Positions 1-12,937 of a DNA stretch of 64,000 bases are shown here, piece by piece; position 1 is the first letter of the stretch, and every line of letters starts with the position of its first letter. Position numbers and translations under genes: made by a program. The stretch lies in NCBI GenBank assembly GCA_013397795.1, contig VZTJ01001774.1, forward strand, positions 1,008,787-1,072,786. Reading direction: 5' to 3'. Source of the DNA: Orthonyx spaldingii (Eukaryota > Chordata > Aves > Passeriformes > Orthonychidae). The notes beneath the pieces were generated by a model. It was not told where the DNA came from and ran no database searches. It saw nothing but the letters and a program-made list of their open reading frames with translations.

Positions 1-2
1 CC

Positions 3-21
3 TTTTTTTTTTTTTTTTTTT
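3..21. repeat. Poly-T tract (19 T)
   Basis: An uninterrupted run of 19 T sits at the left edge of the window. No retroposon body is visible beside it, although sequence to the left is missing, so it could be the tail of an element inserted in antisense orientation. It is one of seven T runs of 14 or more on the + strand. Confidence 0.9.
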
Positions 22-1484
22 AAGCTTGCCTGTGAAGTATTATGAGGAAAAATACTTGCAGGAAAGCTGAATTTATTCTTTTTGGCATGCTAATGTTTAT
101 TTTTATTGTATTTCTGCTTACCAGATTTCCTAGGGGTAATTATTTCCCACTGACTCAGACCACAGGACAGTGTGAACAGCTAACAAATAGTAAGTTTATG
201 CCTTGTTTTTGTTATTTGTTTTTTATGATTAATATGAAAAAGCTGAGAATGTTTGATTAATGGCAAATTCAGTATTTTAAGAATGTTATACAGCTGCATG
301 AATCTATTAATGAGAAATATTGCTGTGGTTAATGCTTATCATCTCTGTTACTTACTATAACTGTTTAGTGAGATAGAGATAAGTGTATTGTCCTGTGTTG
401 AAGATAAAACAGCTTGTGAAATAAACATTAATTTACATGTCATATGCAATGATATGAGCAAGCCTAGCCCATATTTTAATCTTTTCATATTTACAGGCTT
501 GCTTAGGATATAAAATGTTTCTCCCTTTCCAGTTCTGTTTTGATTCAGAATATAAATGCATTCAAAAACAGCTTCCTGTTTGCACAATATAAAATATGAC
601 CGGTAATTTTACAGAAACGTTGGCACTCATAGCAGAAGCTCTGGGGTTTATTTTTATTTTTAAGAAAGATTCTCGTGTTATTTTTACCTTGACTTGTGCT
701 GTATTGTGGTAGGAAGAGAGAGGTATGAATGTTACTGACTAAACCTGATTATTGTTGCTAACGAAGCACTGGTAAAACCACAAGGGCTTTTAAATTTTTC
801 TTTCAAAGACAAAGCTTGTAAATAATGTGGAACTCTGAACTTTCAGTTATAAGCTGTTTGTTTTAGATGAAATGAGACATGATTTGTTTTGTGTTCCTTA
901 TGAATATGTGTGGACAACATTGTGATAACCACTTAAAAAGCAGATTATAGGAAAACAAGCTGGGATAAGTCTTTTGTTTTTTAACATTACCAAAAATCCC
1001 AAGTCAACCTTATAAAGTTTGAGTGTGGTTTCCATCAATTAAATGCCAAATTATTTAACAAATAGCTTACAAAATATTTTCTTCTACATCACCTGACATC
1101 TGATTGAAGTGGAAAATGTCAAAAAGTTACTTTTGTAGCTGAATTAATTTCCCAGTTCTAGTTCTTATCATCCTATTCACTTTCAATTTCCTTCAGGAGT
1201 TGTTTTCTCACATGGTTTTGAGCCATTTGCTGCCTCCTAATGACTGACTTATAAAACAGCAAACATGGAAAATTTCCAAAAAACTTTTTCTGGAGCTGTC
1301 ACTGCTGTATATTTTGTAATCATCTACCATTTTTCATATATTTATCATTGATGAAGAAATTTGTGAATTTTTAATGATTCACAATGCTCTGTGATATTTT
1401 TAGCAGAACTTTAGTCTTTCCACCCTGAGAAATACAGGATACAGTGCCTTAATGGGAAACTTCCCTAGTGCTGAGTGTGGAAAT

Positions 1485-1516
1485 AACACACTCAAGTGTG
1501 TTAACACTTGTGTGAA
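1485..1516. repeat. Overlapping short palindromes
   Basis: AACACACT at 1485-1492 is followed, after a 2-base spacer, by its exact reverse complement AGTGTGTT at 1495-1502. That right arm overlaps a second inverted pair, AAGTGT...ACACTT. The two hairpins are mutually exclusive. The arms are built from CA/TG steps, so this may be a decayed CA/TG microsatellite. No function is implied. Confidence 0.6.
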
Positions 1517-3084
1517 ATAACACACAACAAGTGGTTGACTTTTCTGGATAATGTAATTTAGATAACATAATCTGTGCTTTCACAGGGTGGCATTCCAATA
1601 TCATAGGTCACTCCTTTTGGTTAAAGAATTGTCTCCTTCCCTCCCCCATTTAAAAATCACAATTAAGCTTTGTTGTGTTTTCTGTCCTTTCTCCTTTATA
1701 TTTAAGACATAGTCTTCATCAAAGACTTTGTCAAAGCTAATGGGTTTTAATTAATTATTTAACAAATGAAGCAACAACAAAGCAAGATAGGGTCCCTCAT
1801 AGTCTTATCCATGTATCAAGACCTGTCTTCTTGCTACGTGCTGTTCTTACCACAGTGCAGCACCAGCCTGCTCAAGAAATTTTGTGACCTATCAAAATAT
1901 AAATATTCACAATTACATGGGGCATAGAAAACACAGATTTTTCTCTGTATAATCTCTTCCCTCTCATGGGGTCTGTAAGTAGCACAAATGGTTTGAATTG
2001 GGATGAGAGGGTTCAGTGGAGCTCTGACTTTTTGTATTTATATCTATTTGGAGATACTCTCTAAACTTTTCCCTAGATGGAGTTGCACTTGGTGACAACA
2101 CTCCATATGTGGCTGAATGTTTGTAAACCACTGCAGGGCTCTTAAACATGGCTTGGATCTTACAGAGTATCTTCAGCTGTGCCTGATTTTGAGCTGCCAA
2201 GTTTTATGCTTGAACTTTTTAAGGTCAAGCACATTTTGCAATCGAGTATGAGGAATTAACATAATAAATTACTTACAATATTTTTTCAAATAAATGTTTT
2301 CCATCAGTTTAATCATCCATTGTGAAGGCTTTATTACAGGAGAGACTCATAGCAACAAAAGAATGTTACTGTTTTGAGAATGTATAAAAATGTATGTTTA
2401 ATTTATATGCATAATTTTTATAGATTTGATTTCAATCCTTGAGAGGAGTTTACAGTAACGGCACAATAAAATGGGAGACTGAAGTTATCTAACGAGTTAA
2501 CAAGTACTTCCTCTGTTAGAGAACATAATCCAGTGCAGCACAAACTGAACAAGGAAATGTACACTGTGACAGGTTAGCAGCACCGTGGGTGAGCTGCTCT
2601 ATCTGTTGAAGGGACTCTTGAATATAATCAATAGTTCTACTGCCCAAGCCTAAAAAGTTTAATCGGATGGTTTGGGTGTTTAATCAGACTGAGCTGGACT
2701 GGGATGGGAAAAGATTTTCAATGAACTTTTCAGTGGCCTTTTTTTATTGTCTTAAACAGCAAGAGGTGGGGACAAAGGCCAACAGTTCCTGGGTCTCATG
2801 TGCCCACTAGGGTTCTGCATTGCCTGCAAGAAACACTTTTCTTTCCAGATAAATTTTTGTCACTGAACACTAAAAGTGAACTCAGGCTTAGTGAATATAC
2901 ATAGCAGCTTATGAGAACTGGGTAAGAAAATGCAGATTTAGGCAGTCTCACATCTAGGGGGAGTCCCTCAAAGGAGAGCTGAAGGAGAAAAAGGCTACAG
3001 AAATATGTGGGAATTGGAATAAGCATGGAGTGTTAAGAGATAAGAGAAATTCCAAGAGTGGTGGGTGTTGCTGAGATAGGGAAA

Positions 3085-3106
3085 GGACATTAACCCTTTA
3101 ATGTCC
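3085..3106. repeat. Perfect 9-4-9 stem-loop
   Basis: GGACATTAA (3085-3093) and TTAATGTCC (3098-3106) are exact reverse complements separated by the loop CCCT. There is no T tract after it and no gene nearby, so a terminator reading is not appropriate. One such structure in a window this size could arise by chance. Confidence 0.6.
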
Positions 3107-6086
3107 CTGTGCCCAGGTCTTCTCCTCAGGGTCCTGAACACCTTTTAGATCGACTGTCCCAGGGCAGATTGCTGCATTCAGTTGAGATTGATGTATGTGT
3201 TCACATTATCCTAAAAATGGCAATTTTTAAGGTTGATTTTTCTCACTGTTGTTACTACCCAGTGTGGTGAACTTAAAAGAAATACGAGCTTCTCCTCTGA
3301 AACACTGAAGTGACATTTCCCACTCAGGCACTGATGAGCACCACAGGGCCTGGCTGCAGTGCTGCTGGACAATCCTGGTTCCGTTTTTTCTGCTGCCAGT
3401 GCTCCATGACACCAGTGGGTGGGATGGAGTTGTAGCATTGCTGATCTCTGAAAAGTAAAGTAAGAAGCACAGTGTTCTCTTTCAGTCCATGAAGTCTATC
3501 CCTAAACATCTCAGGATGCTGCCAAAATTCTGATGGTAATTTAGGGGTGGGACAGCAGGATCAATGCATTTAAGTGCAGGTATAGATACTATTGTGGTCT
3601 CTCAGAGCTGTTGTACTGTTGGCATTCCCAACACGTTGTGAGTTTGGGCTAGTCAGGTCTACAGTGAATACAAAATTTGCTGTTCAGCATGAAATGTGTG
3701 ATAAAGTGTGTTTTTGGAGGGGAGACGTTGTGTGATCTTTTGTGGGTTTTTTTAAACAGCTTATTCCTTGTGGTTTTATTTGCCTGCAAAATACCTCAGA
3801 AAACTCTCGATGTTATTTTGAGCACTTACAAGGGCATTCCCTTTAGTCATTTGGTCAGATCTGATTGTGGGTAGCAAACATTTCATGTTATATGAAGGGT
3901 GATACAGAAAGAGGTGTTCTTAAAGAGAGTTCCTTGCTACAAAATAGTCCAATAAATTCCTTTATTTAACCCATTGTAATCAACCCAGGGACTAAGAATG
4001 CACAAGACTCAATAAAAAGTTTTTATCAAACTAATTTTCATCAAAATAGTCTTTAAAACGATCTTTTTATTTGCAAATTTCTTGTAGGATACATTGCCAT
4101 CCCATAGAGTAGCGAGGTCTGGATAAACTGCATTAAAATACTTTCTGCCAGTTTTATTATCTGGTTTGAGTGGAACAAAACCTCTGAGGGACAGAGCACT
4201 GGAATTCAATGTAGAGAGTAAGTGCAGTAGTGTGGCCATTGCCCACATTAGCAGTGCCTGGTTTAATATATTGTCTTCTCTTCCCCACCAACTGGGGGAA
4301 AAAAGGTTCCAATGCTGTTCTTGTAGTTTTGCTGAATAGGGAAGATATTTTTAAATTGACCATCTGCTATTTACCTGGGTTTTTTTTCATTCAAAGGTCA
4401 TAAAATCTGTGGCACAACGGGACTAGGTGTTGTAGTCTTTTTATTTTTCTGGTTAATAAAGCAGACCTGAGAGACACCCAGACTAATATTTGTGGCTTCA
4501 GCTGCTTCAGGCACTCTGTTTTTAAGGGCATACCAGCATCAACATGAAATTGTTCTCTACTTACAATTTGTCCTCAGACTTAGAAAGCTGGAAGATAAGA
4601 GCAGAACTGTAGGAGAAAGGTGTCTTGTAACCACCCTCTGGAAAAATTTAATCTGAAATAGGGTTCAGATGTAAAAGTGCTGTTTGCTGCAAGGCTTTCA
4701 CACTGCTGGACTGCTTTTCACCTCAGAGATCTCCACTGTGATCCCTTCTAACTGATTCAGGGAGTGCAAGCTGTGCATTCATTGACATTACGTTAATGCT
4801 GAGGGAGGTCCTTGTCAGCATCAAGTGCATCAGTTTTGGTTGGTAGTGAATTACACGCAGAAAGATCCCAAATGCCGTTGCTTTATCACCCCAGGACAGT
4901 CTGTGGCAGGTTGCAATATCTGTTTCTGGTAAAAATGGCAGGGTTTTTTTGTGGTGTAAATGACTTGTAGCCGTTGTTTCTTAGCGCTGTGTAACAGGAT
5001 CCAGGTGCTTCGAGAGGCAGCAGGGAAAGTCCTTTAGAGTGGCAGCACCTTCCTGGAGCTCCAGCAGCCTCTTAATGCAACTCCTTCACTGTGCACAAGA
5101 CATGGAGTTCCTCTGTTTGAAACAGTGCACTTGGTGCAGAATTGCTGCATTCATGCTTGGGATAGCTATGGCTGAATTTTACTAATTCTACAGTCAGTTT
5201 CAGCTAATCAAAGAGAAGGTGTTTTTGGAGCCTGGGACAAATAATATCTGTTAAAGTAAAGGGCAAGGACAGACTCTGGTTGTGTAAAGTCCTGTCTCTG
5301 TTTCTGTGTCAGATAAGCCTTTTTAGACAAAAGCTCCACAACCAGGTTCGATATCATAATATGTCATGCTCATTTTGTGTTTTATGCACATTACACATTT
5401 TATGTACATAACTGCATCTTAGATTCCTGTTTGTAATAATCTTTATGTAAGTATTGGGTAGAATTTGATTGAAATCGTCCAAGTTCTAGACCAGAGATTT
5501 ATAGGGATGTTTCCTGTTGCTTTTATTTCAAACTGAAGAACATTATGATGTACCAAGAATATGTCTTTTAGATTTTTTTAACTTCGTTCCTTTTTTTTAT
5601 ATCCCTTTTCTACACTGTCTTGTCTTTCTTTCCTCCTGTGTACATCTGAGAGCTTTCTAGGCCACTGACAGATGTCTTTGGTGTCTGTTTATATGTGCAG
5701 TACAGACCCAGTTTTTGACTGGAGATTCTAGGTGCTTCTGTGCCTTTTTATCTGCAAAAACAGAATGTTATTTTTATGCTAGCCTTGTATATGTGCATAG
5801 AAATAATTGTACCAGGAAAATAATGTCTGACTGGCAACCTTACAATCAAAGGTCTTATTTCAATTTAGGAGATTAAGGAAGGATAGATTCATGGGCAATA
5901 ACAAACTAAAGACTTTTTATCAGTCTAATGCAAGTCTTCTGAGTGTTATGGAAATGTGCTAATTATAATGTGGCACTATTTTCCTAACTTCACCTTGCAG
6001 ATCTGTGAACTTAATCTTGTACTGTCAGTAAAATACTTCTGAATCTAATGGGAGGTGGTACAGCTGTGTGAAGAGCTCTGGAAATA

Positions 6087-6130
6087 TTTGTTCACTTCTA
6101 GGATTGTATTTGTCCACTTCTAGGATTTAT
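6087..6130. repeat. 22-bp tandem duplication, two copies
   Basis: The unit at 6087-6108 is repeated immediately at 6109-6130. The first 19 positions match except for one T/C difference, and both copies share CACTTCTAGGATT; the last three bases differ. This is a simple slippage duplication in otherwise unique sequence. Confidence 0.75.
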
Positions 6131-8860
6131 GTTTGCTGTGGGATCATCATTTCCCATTCTGTGGTTCGCAAGATGCATGATAAGAATTCTCATTGTTCTT
6201 TGTTTCAAAAATAAAAAGTAATGGACTAAGAATATTAAACAAAGTTCCATGATTATTGCATTGTTGATTGATCTGACAATGTATGATGGTATCTCTTGAG
6301 TGAGAAGCCTGAAGGTGATTTATACATTCAGAAAACATAAACCCTGTTCTTGTGCAAAAAATGCCCTTTTACAGTTTAAGGAAGCATATCCATGTGAGAG
6401 CTCTGTCTGTTCTACCAGCTCTTGTGGTCTAATGCCTCCTGTTCTCTCTGCTTGAACTTCTCTGGTGCTTTTCTCATCGAGGCTTTGCAGTGCAGCCTCT
6501 CTGGGGTCTATCGGGCCAGGTAGGTGTGAATTTCCTCATGCATGCTGCTTTCAGTGCGAGTCAGTTAGAAGCAGCAAATGTGTGGGGAGCAAACATGAAT
6601 TAAAGAGAAATTTGGAAATTATTTTGTAGAACAGGTATGTAGATTACTGACTAAATAATGTCTGGCAAGTGTTGTGGTATTTGAAGCAGGGAAAAATTAA
6701 AATAAGAGACAGAAACCGCAATCTGGAATTTTTTCCCACGTCAAATGCACATGGCAAGGGGCTGAGGTGTCATTTTGGTTTTGTATACATTTCTTGAGGG
6801 ATTTCAGCTTTAAAATGTTGCAAAATAAAGGTTCTTTTGAGTGGCTTTTTCAGTCAAGTATATTTATCTCTGTTTATGGAAAAAGCATAGCCTCCATATG
6901 CAAGAGAATGTATGGGGGATTGGTAGCATACAAAAGTGGATATAGGAAATTGTTGAGTCAGTGTAAACCCTGAATGGATTTGCAGCAGAAAGTGAAGTTA
7001 AAATGTATTTGATTTAAAACAGAATACACAACATCATTTTTTGCTTGCTTTCAGAAACTTGCCGTGTAAATTCAGCCTGTTACAGATAAATGAAAGAGAG
7101 GAGTTATAAAATGAAAAGTAGCTGTAATGCACAGATTGAATGTTTGGGTGGGAGTGAAAGTAGGAGTTACTGGGTTGGAACAGATTCCTTAACATCTGTC
7201 ACATCATACCATTAAAATAAAGAGCTAGACATAGTAATTTTAAAGGGATATTGTATAAAAGTTGGGAGATATTAATGCAGTAAAATACATTGATGGATTC
7301 CAAACTTACAGTCTGTTATGTGTGTTATACTGACATAACAACTGTAGATAGCAAATACTTGCTGTGGGTTCTGGATTGCTTGTGAAAGGAAAGATTACAG
7401 TGTATTAGGAAACTTTGATTCCATCAGCTCCCTGTGTGTGTGTGTCCTTACAATTTCACTAGGTTATTTCTGTAATGTTTTTGATCAAATTTGTAATATA
7501 ATCAAAAACCTTCATGAAAGTCATGAATTCTTTCCATTTTTACAATCTTAGCAGCTGCAGTCCTCATGTGAGAAGACCAAAAGAGGCAGAAATTGCTTCA
7601 GTTTCTTTAGTTTTGCCACAGAAATTTTAATGGCCATGGGCAACTCACTTCCTCTATCTGTTCTCCACTGATATCTAGTCTCATACTGGTAGTATCTTGA
7701 TGATAAATAAATAATTTCACAAATACTTAAAACCTCTGGCTAATAGTGTTGTATAAATGATTGAGATTTTAGATACAGCAGAATATAAAATTGAACAGTA
7801 CTTTCCCACAGCCAGGCACTTTATTCTCGATATGTTTGTTCCTACCAGGTTCCCCACACTGTCCCATCTGGGCACCTCGCTGTCTGTGCCTGTATTTGCA
7901 GTGCCCCACCTTCCCATTTTATTGTGGGGTCCTTGGATGTGGAAACCAGGGGGGGTTTTTCATAATGTATCACAAAACATCTGAGGAGAGTGGTGAATTC
8001 AACTCAGTCTCCCAGCACTAAATTCTGATCCAGCCTTCCTCTCTTCCATGGAGAGCCCAGCTCAGGCTCCCTGTGAGGTACTGGAAAGTCTTTGCTGACA
8101 GTGCAATCTGGGGTTGGTAAGTCCCATTCGTTTCATGTCACAAAAACTTAAAGAACTGGGAAGAAACATTGAGCCTGGATTTTCTGCAGTGCAGGATTGC
8201 ACCTGGTATATCATTAAGGTGGTGCAATATGCATCTAAAATGATATATAAAATATCTGAGTTTTAAAGCAATATCTATTGCTTGTTCTTCCGTTTCTTCA
8301 ATGTTTTACAAATTGTATCAAGGAACAAAACCACCTTTAAAATGCCTTTTTTAAGGAAAGAAGGAGAGAGACGTTTTTGAAATGAATGTGAAGGTTACGA
8401 TACATATTTAGCAAAGCCTGGGAACTTGGAAGTGTAGACAGCCATTGTCTTGTCTTAACCCAGGGTGTGAGTAAAGGATGCAGTGTCAGATGTAACTTTG
8501 AATTTTCCTGGCTTCTGTCACTTCACATCACAACCTTAGCATTGGTAATATACATTTTTTTTGTTGAGGAACAATAGCTAAAAATGTATTTTGACTAGTA
8601 AAATTAAGAAGATGACACGTAAATCATAGAAGTTCACTGTGCAACAGTAATGTGTGTCATTTTTTTAATACAAGTGTAATTCTGAGTACATGGTAACTAC
8701 TATGTATAGCTACAGAAATATCACCACCTCCTGCCTTTTGGCAAGAAACTATATTTTAAGTTTTATATATAGATTACACAATGACAGAGAGGGTAAAAAC
8801 TTTTAGCTGAGCATTATACTTTAGTACAGAGCAGGAACTTAATATAGTCGCTGTGTCATC

Positions 8861-9070
8861 ACAGCAAGGTTGCTTTGTGGCAAAAATACAAAAAATAAAC
8901 CAGCAGAGACATACATTACTGCTGTTACACCATCATTAGACAGATGAAGTCTGCTATAGAAGCAGCTGATTACAGGAGATCCTATCATGAGTGATAACAA
9001 TTGAACCCGAGCAATGTCATTTCAGCCACTGGAACCTGTTCTGTTAACTCTCCAATTCTTCTCATTAATC
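8861..9070. promoter_or_regulatory. Candidate conserved regulatory element
   Basis: This block has the texture of vertebrate conserved non-coding DNA: balanced composition and dense short motifs. Visible motifs are a RUNX-like TGTGG inside TTTGTGGCAAA (near 8875), an E-box CAGCTG beside GATTA (near 8962), and GATAACAATTG (8993-9003), which combines GATA-like and SOX-like cores, followed by ATTAATC. Conservation is judged by eye only. No promoter signature or CpG cluster is present, so an enhancer reading is more likely than a promoter. Confidence 0.25.
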
Positions 9071-12000
9071 TGCTTTGAAAAGAGGTTGGAGATTTCAGGC
9101 TGTGGGAGCGATGCACACTTTAACCTTAATCAGCCAAAGGAGTACTTTTGGCTACTTTCTCCTTGAGTGCAGCAGCTCTTCAGGCCTGTTGGCAAGACTC
9201 CTGTACTTCCCCCTGAGGAAGCAGGAAATGAACCCGTTTGCAAAGGAAGGAGAGAACAGAAGAAATCTGATAGTTCAGGATGGCTGCCCCCTTCTTCAGC
9301 CATAATCTGGTCCCTGTCCTTTCTGTCTTCTCTCTCTCCCTGTGCTTGATTCAATATCAAGAGGAGGAAAGCGCTCGAGGACTGGAATTGCAGTTTTCAT
9401 GCAGCTCCAGGAGGGACCGATCCAACTATGGGAAAAATTACGTTGTTCCAAGGGCTGGGTGAAGGTGGGTAATTGGGAAAGGGAAAAATTGGATTGTGGG
9501 CAGGAAGGTGAGCAGACATGAATGAATATAAGGTTTACAATGGGTTTTTGAACTCCTAGCCCCAAATAGTCTGTAAGTAAAAGTCTGTTAGGAGCTTGTG
9601 CAAAGCTCTGTCGAATCAGGACGATTGGATGGTGTCAGTTATGTGTTTTTCTTACACAAGCAGAACTGCTTGGCAAAAGCAAGAATAACCCATTATAACC
9701 TGCATCTTTGTTTTAATTGAGGTTTTTTTAATTTGTGAGCTAGTTGAGCTATTATATCGAACAACTGAGTCAAGTGCTGGAAGTCGGTTCTGACCTGTCC
9801 TGTTCTTCTTGCATTAGGCCAGTGAGTAAACTCTCATCTGAGGTTCAGGAGCTGATCTGCCCCTCCCACACTAGGGCTTTCCCCTTCCATGAAAACATCT
9901 TCCATTTGTTGAATCATGATATGTTTGCAAAATAAAGCAATTTGCATTTAAAAGGGTGGTACTGCCAGCTAGCACGTTACCAGGTGATTATAGACCCTTC
10001 ATCTGGGACATGAGAGTGTAAACCTCCTCAAACAAATGATGGCTAGTTTTACAGAATCTGGACAGGGCTCTAATGGTGGAAATGCAGCATTAAAAGGAGC
10101 ATTACCACCTCTAGCACCATCTTGTGTTTTCTCTTAAAATGAAAGGGGAAGAGGGTCTCGAGCTCCATCACAAAGTACAGAGACTGACCTGTAGGTATAT
10201 TAGTCACTCTGAACAAGACGTTGACTAGCATGAAGATTTAACCACGGAGTTATTTAGGCAGGATCCTAATTAGGCCTGTGGTAGAATAAGAAAAAATTTG
10301 CTCTGATTTGATTTGTGAGAAATAAGGGATGATTTGCCAAGCTTGGGGAAAAAACGCTGGCAATTTTTCTTCAGGTTTTAGATGCATGGCTTTTAAATTG
10401 AATATAAACCCTCTCAGAGATTTGGTTCTTTTGTGGATCTGGACCATAGTACCTAGTTGTAGTGTGGTTGTGTTTGGGGTTTTAGTGTTGTTTGGTTTTG
10501 TTCACTAAGATACAAATTCACAAAAATATTTGCCTGCTTAACTCTCATTTTCTTTAGCATATAATTAACTTTGGAGATCTGGTCCTAAGAGCCTGATCCT
10601 GTAAGAATCATGACATATCCTAGTGCTGATGCTGAAGCCAGTGAAGTCTTACTTCATGTGTGGAGTAGAATAAGGTCACATACAATGTAGAGAGTCTGTC
10701 CTGTGTGTGAGATCAGGAATCACCATGGTTACTTATCCGGTATTTTGTGTGCGCTCTCTCGTGCTCACTCTCTCTCTCTCTCTTTATTTATTTATTTACA
10801 ATTTTTGTGTTATGTGGAATGCAGATCCTAAACCTACAGTGTAAAACAATTTTCTTTATGAAATAGTGGCAGGAGCATTTTGAATGTTGATTGCTTTGCA
10901 GCAGTGATGTATCCATAAGTGTCAGGAAGCAGCGGCTGATGCCGGGTGCTGGAGCTGTTGCTGGTCACCCAGAGCGTGGTTCTTGACCTGAACATCCCTG
11001 CCTGTAAAATGAGAACTGTTTTCTTTATTAATATAAACAGTTATTATTTGCATCACCATTTCCACCTTATTATGGATTGTAGATTTCCAACAACAGTGGC
11101 AGGATGTTAAGTTTTGCATGACTGCAAGTAGGAGTTTCTATGTAGTACCTGAGAGAGTCTTTCAGGATTGAGTGACTTGGTTTATGACATTTATGACATA
11201 GTTGTCCTGGTGTCTGTCACTTAGCAATTCAGTGCTTTTAGTGCCTGCTGAATGGTAAGGTATTAGCAGTGCAATCCAACTCCAAAAAGCTATTTTATAT
11301 ATAATTTTAAGACTAAACATTAAAGAATCGAGCCTAAGATTTTTTTTTTCAAGTAAAATAAATATTTTCATTCATCAGTTATATCCTCCTGCTACTTGAT
11401 CATGTCATAGTGGCAATGAGGGGTGGGCAGACAGCCATGTAAGCTTGTTATTATGTAAAGTAGATTGCTCAGCAATCAAGTTCCTGGTAGATCAAGTTCT
11501 GTAGAAATGTTTTAGTTTCTAATTTCTCTTTAAGCACCACAGCACTCATGTGAATCTGTGGAAAGTTAGGCACCAAATTAAGAGTTGAATTGCCTTTGTG
11601 TATATGGAAAAATGGAGCTGTTAAGCATTTCTGAGAATGTAGGTGATAAATGTTGCTTTTCTGGTGGCATCTGAGCTTAGTTTGGTGATATTTGGTTGTT
11701 TTTAACAACCTGTGGGATTGTAGGTGACCTTGCTTTTCTTGTTATAGCCTTGAGGGACAGACTAACACTGTGGTGTATTTGGAGAATTATTCTTCCCTGC
11801 ATACAAATAAATATAGTACTGCTACTATGCTGTTTTAGTCTGCTTATCTTTCTTACCTGCTGCACTTAAGCCATTGGGTTTCCACTACTGCATTTATAAT
11901 GTAGGCTTACCAGTTAAAAAAAGAAATTGCAACAAGCTAAAAGGAAAGTTAACGGGAGGAAAGTTGTTCAGCTGAAAAATAGAAACATTTTTTTTCCCCT

Positions 12001-12150
12001 GATGCTTTAGAGCAGATTTTGAGCAGCGCTTGTTAGGGAAAGAGGATAGTCATGGAAAATACAAGGTAGGATTTTTAACAAGGAAAGTAATGATGGAAAA
12101 CCACCAATAGGAATATGGACAGGTAAAGAATAATTAGAGATCATCTTTAA
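9071..12150. other. Non-coding sequence, no gene seen
   Basis: A somewhat more GC-rich patch at about 9.1-9.45 kb contains overlapping open frames on both strands with no recognisable protein, so I treat them as chance frames. The rest is AT-rich. A G/T-rich stretch lies at about 10.44-10.50 kb and a compound microsatellite at 10.77 kb. A phrase near 10.99 kb vaguely resembles the MIR SINE 3' region but is too short to support. Confidence 0.65.
10768..10798. repeat. Compound microsatellite (CT)8-(TTTA)4
   Basis: Eight CT dinucleotides run from 10768 to 10783, and the last T begins four TTTA tetranucleotides ending at 10798. An interrupted CT stretch just upstream (from about 10754) suggests an older, longer CT array. 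It is likely to vary in length between individuals. Confidence 0.9.
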
Positions 12151-12154
12151 ATAG

Positions 12155-12176
12155 CACGAGGATTTATTTACCTCGG
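12155..12176. repeat. 22-bp dispersed repeat, copy 1
   Basis: This 22-mer is identical to 12963-12984, which lies 808 bp away. It contains the inverted repeat CGAGG-ATTTATTTA-CCTCG. Read on the minus strand it contains GAG|GTAAAT, a fair match to a vertebrate 5' splice site. An exact 22-bp match between two places in unique 64-kb sequence is very unlikely by chance. The flanks of the two copies do not match each other. It could be the remnant of a small mobile element, a converted segment or a duplicated functional site. Confidence 0.85.
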
Positions 12177-12201
12177 TTTCTTCGTATCATTCCATGTTGT
12201 G

Positions 12202-12278
12202 CCTTTTGCTAGGATTTTACACATTAAGATTGCCACGTATTGCTTAGTATTGTTAATACGCAAAATCCTGGCAAAAGG
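12202..12278. repeat. 77-nt imperfect hairpin with 17-bp arms
   Basis: The left arm at 12202-12218 (CCTTTTGCTAGGATTTT) pairs with the right arm at 12262-12278 at 16 of 17 positions. The exception is T opposite G, a G-U wobble in + strand RNA and a C-A mismatch in minus strand RNA. The 43-nt interior holds a second stem, CGTATT (12236-12241) with AATACG (12255-12260). Outside the arms, ATGT and ACAT can extend pairing across a small internal loop. Size and shape would suit either a palindromic MITE remnant or a precursor-like RNA hairpin. No seed or known miRNA is recognised. Confidence 0.7.
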
Positions 12279-12659
12279 TTGACATTGTAATGGCTCTAAA
12301 GGACCCATTTCAATGTAAATCCTGAGGGTCTATCAATGTGCAGGGGATTTATGTGGGTGAGTCCCATTAATGGTAATGGGACTTATGTGCGTAAATCTCT
12401 TCTGCATTGATGGGAAAATAGACTCCTTAGTATGCAAAGTCTCATTTGAAATCAAAGAGCATTTGCATAAGGTCCATACATAGCATGGAACTCTGTGTGT
12501 TAAAAACAGTATGAAAAGAAGATAATACACCTTAACTACTTTAGTGGATAAATACTAGTGTAAAAAGAGTATTCTTGATATTATGGTTTTTACTTTAAAA
12601 ATTGCAGCAATATTTACACAATTATCTCCAGCTACTAGAAACCAAAATAACTGTATTTT

Positions 12660-12937
12660 TATTAGTATGGAGGGCTACTTTTTACACGAGTGTAGTTGAA
12701 CAAAATCATTACGTACAGCTGCAGAAATTTTGCACTGAGCTCATGTCCCAACTTTCTGCATGAAATGTTTCGTTTTGGACAATTTGGAGTGCAAGCAAGA
12801 ACCAAGAAATCCTCGCAGTCCCAGCCCTGCTGCAGTTCGCAAAGCCTGTAACTACATCTCATAAATGCTTTCAGGCGACATCGTGTTCTCTTTAACTTGA
12901 GATCCCAAACAGAACCAAAAAATTCACTGTACGGACT
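12660..12937. other. Shoulder of the CpG-rich block
   Basis: This transition from AT-rich sequence into the CpG-rich core keeps scattered CpGs. Long frames stay open on both strands across shoulder and core (12662-13039 minus, 125 codons; 12897-13250 plus, 117 codons). Such paired open frames are common where GC content is raised. Neither translation shows a known domain, so I do not call a gene. Confidence 0.5.

Larger units (their letters stand above)
1..8860. other. Non-coding AT-rich sequence, no gene seen
   Basis: I see no exon, RNA gene or recognisable transposon here. Open frames are short (under about 80 codons), occur on both strands and carry no domain I know. The stretch holds a poly-T run at its left edge, a nested palindrome near 1.5 kb, a perfect stem-loop at 3085-3106, a 22-bp tandem duplication at 6087-6130 and a 9-bp inverted repeat at 7477-7485/7501-7509. 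The composition is typical of vertebrate intergenic or intronic DNA. I cannot exclude a short exon of an unfamiliar gene. Confidence 0.7.

Noticed and set aside
10100..10135. Additional CTCF-like motif on the minus strand (CACAAGATGGTGCTAG)
   Set aside because: It lacks the usually invariant C after GG and is weaker than the four sites reported.
10990..11030. CTGTAAAATGAGAA, resembling the MIR SINE 3' region
   Set aside because: The match is about a dozen bases and lacks the MIR core or tRNA-like head.
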